Below are positions 21,150 to 31,195 of a stretch of DNA of 64,000 nucleotides, piece after piece (the first letter of the stretch is position 1; each line of letters begins with the position of its first letter). The position numbers and the translations under genes are program-made. Source of the stretch: Gliomastix tumulicola (lineage: Eukaryota > Ascomycota > Sordariomycetes > Hypocreales > Bionectriaceae); contig BCHX01000002.1 in the NCBI GenBank assembly GCA_001599755.1, positions 2,294,001-2,358,000 on the forward strand, read 5' to 3'. A model generated the notes under the pieces. The model was not told where the DNA came from, ran no database searches, and saw nothing but the letters and a program-made list of their open reading frames with translations.

Positions 21150-24100
21150 GGTTCGCGAGGTGTATACAACTGCCCAATGCCACAGACAGACTGCAGCAAA
21201 ACCTCCAGTTCCGTCGGTGACTCCCTCCGAATTATAATGGTTGAAAGTATTAGGTCCAAGTTCGGAGAGGAGCTAGGCGCAGCAACGAAGTCGAGCTCTG
21301 GTCGAGGGAAAGCGAACAAAAGGGCCCTATGCACGCTAGCGCAAGGCAGTTTACCGCGGTGCGCGCTTGACGGGCCTCCAGTTCAGGCCGCTCGCGGCTA
21401 TGTAACGGAGGGGAAAGAGGAGAAGGAAGAGTTGCGGTCTGCGACGCCGTCGAGCTAACACGAATTGCCGCCAGATATCAGGCTTTTGGGATGCGCGGCG
21501 GAGAATGTTGAGACAAGGACAACCAGTGATGGTGTGGACTAGGAGGGGAACGGGGTCAGCGTCGCAATACTAGATGAGATGGGCGGGGGAGTTCTGCCTG
21601 GCCACGAGAGGTCGGTTCAGGAGGGTCGCAGGAACGGCCGGACAAGGGGAGGAGAAGCATGGGAATTGCTCGACTCACCTCCGGCAAAACTGACCCGTCA
21701 GATACTTTCCAAGGAGCGGGCGGGAGACGGAGAGGACGAGGGCGTAATACGCCGAGACGAGAGCTCGCGCAGCTGACCTAGGGTCGGAGCATTTGAAGGT
21801 GCGGGAAGCAGAAAGCGATGGTAAACAAGCCGAGTCATTGGCAGCAGGACAGGAACAGGAACAGGACCAGAATCAGAATCAGGATCAGGATCCGAGAGTG
21901 AAATGGGGTGGATGGAAAAGCGAACGGGCGGCTACAGTCACCTCCAAATGGCCCGAAGCAGGACCAAGCTGGGACCCTGGCCGTTTCCTGCCTGCATCGT
22001 TGGGCTTGGCTTTCAGCTGGCCAATGGGCTGTGGCTGGCGCGACCGGGGGTGGGATCGTATGCAAGTCCCTGTCAGGTGCCCTGTCCCACGTTGATGCAC
22101 GAACAGGTACGAAACGGTACATCGTCTCTTTCCTCGCTTCAGTGCTGGCAGGTGCAGACTGCTCACCTTCCCTCGACCGGGTAGGTACCGATGTATCTTT
22201 GTTTTTTGTGCGCGTCTAAGGCGAGGAAGGAGCACAGCGGCGTGCGGCTGCCCTATCTCATGCTGTAGTCTCATGCTGTAGCACCCGACGCGAACTCGCC
22301 AACCCAACAGTGGATTCCGCCATCACCACGGACCATGTTGCGCATGAATGGGGACTCTCTCCAGCTCGATACTGGGGTCTGTGGAGAGATTCCCATGCTG
22401 CGACAGCTATCGTGAGATACAGCAACTCAGGGCGCCTGTCTCCCGACAAACAGGGCCGTCGATGAATTACCGTGCGGTTGGTAGAGTCCTCCCCTCCCTA
22501 TGGTCATGGGGACCGTTCGGTCAACTCGTCTAAACAAGCGTGGACTAACAACTTGGTGTAGCGACGGCCAAGGCTGTCGCCAGCCAACAAGCTTTCGAAT
22601 TCCCATCCCTCATGGGCCAATTCCCCTCCAGTTCTGACGATCATCACACGCCGCCAGGTTCTTGGTAGGGCACTCCGACGGGCTAGGCGCGACTATGCAG
22701 ACTAGTGCTCAGATAACACCCAGCCAAAACGACGTGCACTGACAAGACTCATGACAAGAAAAAAAAAAAAAGACAAGAAAAACGGAGGCCAATTGTCTGG
22801 AACAATGTTGTAACTGCTTCCCTGTCAGCCTTAGGGACCGGCGCGACGTCCTGCATACCGGTCAGCACTAACAGTATCCTACTCCGTGGCCAGCTCATCA
22901 AAGCCCCCTCCGCCCCTTTGTCTCCAAGCGAAGTTTGGGCCCTAGTCACGGACGAGAAGGCACTTCGGGTATAGCTTCAGCACTGGAAAGCCCTTCTCAA
23001 CCAACATGCTCAGTGCTGGCCTCTTAAAACCCAGAGGGTGCGATGTGGCCAGTGGGCCGCTACATCTGGGCCTCTATCTGGGCCCCTCCTGCCCTTAGTG
23101 GCACCCAAAGCCGCTGGGACCAGATCGTCGGGACTCGAATCATCTCGTCTTGCTCTCACCGTCACGTTATACTGGCAGCGGTGGCATCCTTCTCCAGCTG
23201 TTGGTTCCGCGCATGAATGACAATCACATGGATGCCGCTTAATGCAGGCTGAGTTGTCGTCTGGGGCTAGACCAGTTCGAGCAGACGAGTCGTACGTTGG
23301 CTGCAGGTTGGCTAGCAGCAAGTTGGTCGATGAGGTCGCCTTCACTTCCAGGCCAGGGGGGCTGGCCGTGCTCTGCTCCGGACGCAACGGAGCATCATTG
23401 GCCCAACCCGTGCCCCTCAGGATTCCTGACGTGGTCCAAATCCGGTCCTGGATATGCGAAATAAGGCATCCCAAATGCAGGCATGGTCTCGATGCGCCAT
23501 GCAGCCAACAGCCCTATATGCATGATAAAGTGCGGTTAAATGGATGTCTCGGGCACCCGTGTTAAGGCCTGTGCCCAACATGCAACTCCGGATACCTGCA
23601 GATACTCGAGGCAGACGCTCTGATTGCTCCAACATCCTTCGGCGGAGCAGGAGTGGCCGCCTTGGGCCGCGGCCAGCATGTCTTCGTCCATGTTCGCTGT
23701 CAGCATCGACATAACAGACAACTTCTATAGCCAAGGGATGGAGTCGGCGAGCAAAGCGACGGCGACCGCCTCTCCACCTCCGCCCACGCTCTAAGGGAAT
23801 CCTAGTCGTTTTTCATCCGCTCCCCTTTGTGGTGGGTGTCCAGATGAGCTCCCGGTTGGCTGGAGCGACTGTTTTAAGCGCCCATGCCTGTCACAGCCCC
23901 ACGAGTTGGCCGATACCAAACTACGCCGTCTTCCACTCACCCAACATGTCGCTCATGATTTCTCCTCGTTCCGGTTCTCGTCCAGAGCGTTTATTGTGAA
24001 GCCACAATATTGATTACTTTGCATCAGCCCGGCCTCGACCAAGTGCGATCCAGTAACGGGGTTTTCCGTCATCAATAGGCCTCCAGGCGAGTTCCGTAGA

Positions 24101-24915
24101 GACTCTTCTCAACACCAACCACGGCGTGAGACCGCAAGTACTCGTGGCCACGGGGGACATACCCGTTGAAGAACCTGGACATGGCGCCGGCCACACAAGT
24201 CCACGGCACAGGTTGTTAATGGTGTTGAGTCAATTATAGCGTCTGGGAGCAGCGAATAATAGGTCATAATTTTCGGTGTTGTTGGGCATGGATACCCAAC
24301 CCCCCCTCCATCATCGAGATGGTGGTTGGGATATGCCCAAGGTGCCAAAGCCATCTAAGAGTGTTATCAACTTGCTTCAGCCGAGGCAGCGCATAAAGAT
24401 CTATCATTCCTCTAGGGTAGGTTAGCGCGTCGGAAAGTGAGTTCGGTTGTCGAACGAGGCTGGGCATATGCTATATTGGTGGCTTCCATTAGAGGGCTGG
24501 GTGTTGGAAATGAAACAGCGCCCAGGGGCTCCAATGGAAGGTAGAGTCACGCCACCCATAGACGTCTGTCCATCGCCATAGAAGCTCCATAGTCCCGCGG
24601 CACAGAACGCGGTTCTCCTTCAGCCATCCCCTCGCGTGACGCTGTCCATCCGGCTCCAGGTATACCAGACACATTCGAGGTCCAGGCTCAAATGCGCAAC
24701 AGGAGCCAACTATATCACACTTCCGTCCCACGGGCGTTTGCAGTGAGCTGCGTTCGATTGTCTTGCTCAAATACCACTATGATATATCAAACTCCCACGA
24801 TGCGCCGAGTCGCGAAAATAGGTCTGATTCCGTACCCTGAAAAACGCCATAAATCCCATCTGTTTTGCCATCCTGTCTCGTCTCGTCCGTCTCGTCTTGT
24901 GCACCTTGAGAGCAT
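21150..24915. other. 3.8 kb stretch without recognisable gene
   Basis: Base composition is mixed, not AT-rich, and no transposon or RIP-like signature is evident. Open frames here are short and lack family character or splice logic. A purine-rich run of AGGAACAGGA-like words lies near 21846-21895, and an A tract at 22759-22772. The first part is likely the promoter and leader of the minus-strand gene ending at 21149. The last part is the 3' region of RPB10. Confidence 0.45.
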
Positions 24916-25374
24916 TTACTCGTCGTTCAGAGCCTGCTTCTTCTCGTTTCGGCCGTCGGGGGTATACCTGCACCAAAGTCAGAATCCGGCTACGAAACTC
25001 CCCGTCCAGCTTGCCCGAGGCAAGGAAACAGAATGGAGGCATACTTGAGAAGCTTCTCGATCAGGTCGACGTGGGTCATGATCATGCGGCGGCAGCAGTA
25101 CCGCTTGAGGCCGAGCTCGTCCATGGCATCGCTATTCGTCGTGGCAAAGTGTCAACAAGCAAAGCTCCCTCCATGTATGTATGTGCCAGGTCTCTCGGGG
25201 AAATTCGTACCCATCCGTCTTTCTGGGGTCAGCGATGAGCTGTAGGTATCGCTCCCAAAGATCGCCCGTGACCTGTTCCCCCGAATTAGTCATCGTGAAG
25301 TCTTTGTCTGGAGGCGAGTCGCATCGGTCGTCGCGCACCTTGCCGCACGAGAAGCAGCGGATAGGGATAATCAT
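24916..25374 (-). CDS. RPB10: RNA polymerases I, II and III subunit RPABC5 (Rpb10)
   Basis: Small zinc-binding core subunit shared by the three nuclear RNA polymerases. Four exons on the minus strand (25374-25339, 25272-25211, 25131-25045, 24967-24916) give 78 residues. It starts MIIPIRCFSCGK, followed by VTGDLWERYLQLIADPR and DELGLKRYCCRRMIMTHVDL. The invariant zinc ligands C7, C10, C46 and C47 (CX2CG...CCR) are all present. It ends IEKLLKYTPDGRNEKKQ and a short tail. Introns of 66, 79 and 77 bp keep the frame, and the exons are too short to be seen as one ORF. It is divergent from NAN1 with 389 bp between the two starts. Confidence 0.96.
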
Positions 25375-25763
25375 CTTGTCCGGGTAGTCGCCGTCGGCCT
25401 ACGAAGAAGTCGGTAAAAGCGTCTGGCCCGTATCTGTGCCGTGCGACAGTGGTTCGTCGATGTGGTGAGGATGGCAACAAGGACAGTCACGTTGAAAGAA
25501 ACTCGAAATTCTCCAATCAGAGGCACCCGAGGAATCCCCGCTAAAATCAAAAATTCGAGGTTTCTTATCTTATCAGTGGTTGGAGACGGTCGAAGGAGAA
25601 AAAAAAAAGTTCACCATAGGGTGGGACCCAAATTTTCAAGTATCGTGCGGCTACCTTTGTCTGAAGCAACTGCACAAGAGCTCAGCGGGCTTCAATTTCT
25701 TCGACCCGGCGCATTGTGCTGTTCCGTCCGAGAGGCTGGCAAATATCACATCGGCACTTCACA
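25375..25763. promoter_or_regulatory. Bidirectional promoter RPB10 / NAN1
   Basis: This 389-bp gap lies between two divergent ribosome/polymerase genes. A CCAAT box lies at 25513-25517 (CCAATCAG). An AAATTTTCA word near 25630, on the minus strand TGAAAATTT, resembles the yeast RRPE element with one A fewer. No PAC element was found. Confidence 0.4.
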
Positions 25764-28700
25764 ATGGCTGGTTCAAAGAGCGTCAAGTCCCGCGAGGACG
25801 GGACGAAGAAGCGGAAGAGAGACATCGTCGAGGCCGACCAGGATACAAAGAGGCACCGAAAGGACCAGAAGGCCCGGAAGGCTGAACAAGGTCGAGGAAA
25901 GGTCACAGAACCCGAGAAGGCAGACTCGAGTTTGCAAAAGGCATCGAAGTCTCAGGTCGCCCCATTGGCGCAGAGCAAGACGACTGTGTTGACGCCAACG
26001 GAGAATGCGGCTAGCAGCTGGAAGATTTCGAAGCCAATGGGTGGTCGTATGCTGGATATCGACCCGATACTTACGGAGGATGAAGGGTAATGATCACTGC
26101 CAGATACTCGGAGACTTGCGCGCGCTAACACGGCTTTTTCAGGAACCTGATCATCACTTACAACACCTCAATCCAGGTGTATTCCGCCGCCGACTCCCTC
26201 CTGGTCCGACGAATTCCCATAACCTCGATCGGCGACCTGGCACAGAAAGATTCGAATCCGATCACGATTGTCGACACAAAGCTATCGAAGAGGGACAGCG
26301 ACTTGGTCTGGGTCGCCTGTTCTGACGGGCGAGTGCTCACGGTCAACTGGCGCCAGCCCTTGGAGAATCCGCCTGAATTCAAGACCTCGACTGGTACAGC
26401 GAAAGCGATCTCCTTGATCCCGATCGGTCCCGAGAAGGCAGCGCAGGAAGCCGTGGTGGTTCTCGAGTCGGATAAGCCATCTCGGGCAGACCTCACAGCA
26501 TACCTGCTCCACGAAGACTCAACCAGATCGTCCCAGCGTCTTCTGGGCTTGAAGAAACCCGGGCAGGGACTACAGCTTCTGGAGGCGAGCCAAGACGGGT
26601 CGCTCCTCGTGGGCGCTCTGAATGATCGCCTTTTCATCGGAGCTGCGACGCACGATCCCCGAGACCCTTTCAATAAGCTGCACTACGAATTCTTCTCCTT
26701 CGATACGCCTGATCTTATCACTTCCTTCGATTTCAAAATCGACCAGAAGCGGTCGCACAACGGACCTGACAGCGAGGGTTTGTTGGACGTTATCGTCGGC
26801 GGAGCTCGCGGAGGAATATATCTCTACCACGATGCATTCTCAAGAGCCAAAGCGACTGGCAAGTCGAAATCCGAGGGTGAGGCGCTACAGGCTCAGAAAT
26901 ATCACTGGCACAGGAAAGCTGTACACTCCGTAAAGTGGTCGCGTGATGGTAAGCAGTCCTCTCAACAACTCTCGCTCTGGATGGGCCTAACATGAGCAGG
27001 AAACTACATGATCTCGGGCGGTTCAGAAAATGTCCTCGTGATGTGGCAGATGGATACATCAAAGACCAGCTTTCTACCTCATTTGTCTGGGAGTATCGAG
27101 AACATTGTTGTATCGTCTACAGGGTCATCCTACGTTCTACACCTGGACGACAACTCGGCAATGATTCTCTCAACAGCTGAGCTGAAACCAACCGCCTACG
27201 TGGCTGGCATCCAGTCATTCGCGTCACATGGGTCAACTCCGAAAGACATGCTAGTGAAGCGCGCCTGGAGCACTAGGGGGCATGTGTGGCGCAAGATTCC
27301 GGCAGCTATTCGATCCACGGAGCCTTCCCAGCTCCATGTATGCGTCGGAAGCGGACAGCAGGCCACCATGACCGGATCTCTGTCTGCCCCCTTGCTACAA
27401 TCCTTTGACCTTGAGTCTTTCACGAGTATAAACCGCCAGCCCCTGGCTCGCACACAACCAACGGACCTTAACCTATCAAACAAGGGCCTGCCAATCGACG
27501 AGCCCTTGGTCACACACCTATCATTCTCCTCTGACGGCCAGTGGCTGGCAAGTGTGGATGCCTGGAACCCCCCGAAGAACGATGCCGACCAAGTTATTAG
27601 CGGCGTGAAGGAGTTCATTCGAGAGAGACAGGAGGTGTACCTCAAGTTCTGGCAGGTGGGCTCTAGCGATGCCTCAGCTGCTCTTGTCTCCCGGATCAAC
27701 ATGCCGCATTCTACGGATTTCCCAGAGAGTGTTCTGGACTTGGCTGCTGATCCTGTCTCGCCATGCTTCGCCACAATTGGAGGTGATGGTATGGTCCGTG
27801 TATGGCGGCCCAGACTGCGGCAGCAGAATGGTGTCGTGGTGAAGGGCGCAGACGGCGAGGACGCTTCTACATGGGCTTGCACTCAGGCTATTCCCGTCGG
27901 TGACGGTCTGGGCGAGGAAGCCGTGGATCTGCTCAACCTCAACGCGTTTGGACGACCTCAAGGCGCCCTGACTTTCTCGGAAGATGGTTCAACCATCTTC
28001 GCCGCATACGGAACCATCGACAGCGGTGTGGTGTACATTATCAATGCTTCATCAGGAGAGGTTGTGAGGACACTGGAAGACCTATGGACGGGGAAGCTGC
28101 GGTCGATCCGGACGCTGTCACCCTTCATCCTCGTTTTGTCTAATGAACTACGGGTCTTTGATGTGGTCGGTGATGAACTGCGGTACGGCATCAAGATGCC
28201 GGGAGCCAGCAAGGCCGGTGACCTGTTACAGCTCGCGGTGGATTATACTTCAAGACACTTCGCCGTATCTGCTGCCACACTAGAAACCCGCAGTGTCGGA
28301 GTCTTTGACCCTGAGACTGCCGGTCCGCTGCTCGTGAAGACACTACCGTACCCCGCGGTCAGCCTGGTGTCGACGCCCAACAAGAGCGGATTCCTGGCGC
28401 TGGATGATGCCGCCCAGGTCTGGACGATCACGGAGGGCTCCGATGCGTCATCACTGGGGGCGATGCAGCCTCTGACGGATCTCCGTCTTGACGAGCAGCC
28501 TGTGGCCAATGGCGCTGTGCGCATTCAGGAGGACGCCGACATGGCCAGCGACGATGAAGAGGATGCTGGGCCGGCAGCAGTGGCGGACAATGATGTTGAG
28601 ATGGGAGATGACGATGATGATAACTACGCCTCGGTTGTGGTGCAGCAGCACCTGGCGGACATATTTGATGCGGCACCGGCATTTGCCGCGCCGTCGGTAG

Positions 28701-28765
28701 AGGAGATGTTCTACAAGGTGACGGATCTTCTAGGGGCGAAGCCGCTCCTTACGGCTACGGAATGA
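25764..28765 (+). CDS. NAN1: U3 snoRNP / t-UTP WD-repeat protein Nan1/Utp17 (WDR75)
   Basis: Nucleolar component of the small-subunit processome (t-UTP/UtpA subcomplex), needed for early pre-rRNA processing and rDNA transcription. Exons 25764-26086, 26143-26948 and 27000-28765 give 964 residues. The N-terminal 80 residues are Lys/Arg-rich (GTKKRKRDIVEADQDTKRHR), a nuclear/nucleolar targeting type. WD-like blades follow: NLIITYNTSIQVYSAADS, HWHRKAVHSVKWSRDGNYM with SGGSENVLVMWQMD, VTHLSFSSDGQWLASVD, FATIGGDGMVRVWRPRL. The C terminus has an acidic patch (DADMASDDEED) and the helical VVVQQHLADIFDAAPAFAAPS tail typical of the family. The length fits the yeast and human homologues. It shares a promoter with RPB10, which suits joint growth control. 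Confidence 0.9.
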
Positions 28766-29120
28766 ATATAACACCGTTTCTTGAGTAACATGATATCGTC
28801 ATCCCCGACCGGCAAGCGACCCGATGTTGAATATTGTTCGTGTGGAGAAATGAGCCGATTTCAGGAGGGGAGTCGGAGGGAAGAGTGGGCGCCGATTGCG
28901 CCATGGGAGCTAAAAGCCAATGTCGACATTCATCCGCCATAACGCTTCAGGCTGTCATGAGATTCTAGACTTGATCCTGTACATGTTCCACGCGGAAAGC
29001 AGCAGCATCTGCTCAAGCGCTCAGACTAAGCGAGGCATATCCGTACATACGTTCATACACTGACCACCACCGCTCTGTGCTCTGAGGCCAACTAGTTGAT
29101 TGGCCTCTCTCACATCAGCC
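28766..29120. other. Intergenic between same-strand genes
   Basis: This short gap holds the NAN1 3' region and the upstream region of the oxygenase gene. I see no further feature. Confidence 0.5.
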
Positions 29121-30427
29121 ATGTCGTCCTTCACATCCATCCCCATCCTGGACCTCTCACTCGCCAGCGATCCCAAGACGAAGCCCGAGTTCCTGACTCA
29201 GCTGCGCGATGCCCTTCTAGAAGTCGGTTTCCTGTATATTAAAAATGTTGGCAAGCCGGAAGAGCTGTTTCCGGAGGTCATCGCCCAGGGCCGGGCCTTC
29301 TTCGACATTCCGGAAGAAGAGAAGTGAGCACACACTCACACACACATATACTTATATACACTTTCACACTATTATAATGGCACAATATACGATGGCTAAT
29401 ATCGCCGCTCTCCAGGCTAAAGATCGAGATGAAGAACGCGCCCTCCTTCCTCGGCTACTCCCGCCTCTCGGCCGAGATCACGGCTGGCGAGATCGACCAC
29501 CGCGAGCAGCTGGACCTGGCGACGGAGCACCCTCGCCCCGGCGCCGACGACCCCCTCTGGCACAACCTGCACGCGCCGAACCAGTGGCCCGCCGAGGCCG
29601 CGATCCCGGGCTTCCGCGCCGTCTACGCCGAGTACATGCGCCGCATGGGCGCCATGTCGGTCTCCTTCACCTCGCTCATCGCCGAGGCCATCCAGCTGCC
29701 GGCCGACGCCTTCACCAAATACTTTGCGAGCTCCGCGGGGGACGATTACCAGCACCACAAGCTCAAGATCGTCAAGTACCCGGACCTGGCGCAGCTCGGG
29801 CAGCAAGCGGGAAGAGAAGGGGAGGGCCAGGGCGTCGGCCCGCACAAGGACAGCATGCTCTCGAGCTACCTGCTCCAGGCGTCTGACCACCGCGGCTTGC
29901 AGGTGCAGAACGTCCGGGGCGAGTGGATCGACTGCCCCCCGATCCCGGGCACGCTCGTCGTCGCCATCGGGCAGGGGCTCGAGGCGCTGACGCAGGGCGT
30001 CTGCGTGAGCACGACGCACCGCGTGCTCTCGCCGCCCGCCGGGTCCGGGGCGCGCTTCTCCGTGCCCTTCTTCCAGGGCGTGAACCTCGACATCGACTTT
30101 GACGAGCTGGATGTCGTCGGCGTGGGACGCGTCCCCGACGCGGTGCGGCGGCAGCGGGAGGATGTAATCGCGCGCAACGGAGGCGGCAGGCTGGACGATG
30201 TCGAGTTCACGTTCCGCAAGGGCGGCGCGTCCAAGACGCTCGGCGAGGCCACGCTGCGTAACAGGGTCAAGAGCCACCCGGACGTCGGCGAGCGGTGGTA
30301 TCCGGACATCCTGAAGGACATCCGCGAGGAGCAGGCGAGGGCAGCAGCGGCACAAGGAAGCTCATCGGCAGCAGGAGCACCGGTGCCGCCAACGGACCTC
30401 GCCCCCAAGGCTGTAGAGGCTCACTGA
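29121..30427 (+). CDS. 2-oxoglutarate/Fe(II) oxygenase, isopenicillin-N-synthase-like
   Basis: Non-haem iron oxygenase of the DIOX_N/2OG-FeII_Oxy type. Exons 29121-29323 and 29416-30427 give 404 residues; the 92-bp intron contains CA repeats near its donor. The N-terminal domain reads IPILDLSLASDP...LRDALLEVGFLYIKNVG, a DIOX_N signature. The catalytic core has the H-x-D pair in GPHKDS near residues 210-212, the distal His in STTHRVLSPP near 268, and Arg near 281 in RFSVPFF for 2-oxoglutarate. All three metal ligands and the Arg are present, so an active enzyme is expected. The substrate is unknown: fungal relatives act on gibberellins, secondary metabolites or nucleobases such as thymine. ATG 29121 is chosen, as no in-frame ATG lies upstream. 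Confidence 0.88.
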
Positions 30428-30687
30428 CCGAGGTTTTAGGCAAAAATCACGGGGGGCATGATTTCTTTTTCTTCTTTTCCGTATCTAAATCGAACTGCAC
30501 GTGAAGAAACGCCATCGCTTGTCAAACACAACCCGCTTTGTCCGGCGCCACGCATCTCCTGCCCACATTTATTTCATTCAGTCGTGTTTATCCCATCCGT
30601 CAACTCCCATGTCTTTGAACGCCATATATGTTCTTTCGTATCGTCTTTGCCCTTCCCTCTTAGAGAGCCATCGTTGCCGCATGCATC

Positions 30688-31195
30688 TTACTGCTGCTGG
30701 AAAGTGGGAAATGCCTCGGTGAGCGACTTGTTGTGTTTGTTCTGGGCGTGCTCGGTGAGCCTAGCAACACTCTCGTCAGTACTTGCATAACACAGGAACC
30801 AGAAGGGGGCAACAAGTCAAGGCTGATCTTCTTGTGCCTGTCTTCTTGGTGGCGGGGGAGGGGGGGGGGGGGGGGGGGGCAAACGTACGCAGGAGCCTTG
30901 GTCGTCTTGAGGAAGGTCGACTTGCAGATGTTGCACTGGATGTCCATGGCCTGCTGGTTCTACAACACACAAAGTAAACGTTAGCCAGTCCGTCCCCTCG
31001 ACTTTAGGATCCCTCAACCAGAGTGCCGTAAACGTACCACCTTGAGCTGCGACTTGGCAGCCTTGCTGTCCTTCTGGTTGCGCTCCCGCTTCTGCTGCGC
31101 CTTTGCACCCTGTTCATGACACTGATAAGCACACCCTCACATCTCGGAGGAACGCTCGGCGCAGGCGCCGAGGGAATACGACGTACGTTGCCCAT
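30688..31195 (-). CDS. ZNF706/SERF-like mini C2H2 zinc-finger protein
   Basis: Four short exons on the minus strand (31195-31187, 31109-31038, 30959-30889, 30760-30688) give 74 residues. The first coding exon holds only MGN. The N-terminal part GAKAQQKRERNQKDSKAAKSQ is the basic 4F5/SERF-like segment. Next comes one C2H2 finger with CNIC at residues 36-39 and His at 55 and 60 (LTEHAQNKH), then a short tail ending FPTFQQQ. This layout is that of human ZNF706 and the plant At2g23090 type. The role is not well known; human ZNF706 has been linked to translation and aggregation control. The gene has no long ORF, and the third intron carries a G20 tract on the plus strand. All four joins keep the frame. 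Confidence 0.85.
30860..30879. repeat. G20 homopolymer in intron 3 of the ZNF706-like gene
   Basis: Twenty G bases on the plus strand (C20 on the coding strand) start about 9 bases inside the intron after the donor at 30888. A G5 run precedes it, separated by one A. Such runs are length-unstable and hard to sequence. Confidence 0.95.

Noticed and set aside
23010..23474. 154-codon minus-strand frame in the 3.8 kb gap
   Set aside because: Mixed low-information sequence without domain or splice signals.
25625..25640. RRPE-like element in the RPB10/NAN1 promoter as a firm site
   Set aside because: The match lacks one A and no PAC element is nearby; mentioned only as a weak hint.
26239..26260. 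TTCGAATCC-like word resembling a tRNA B box
   Set aside because: It lies in NAN1 coding sequence and no A box or cloverleaf arms surround it.
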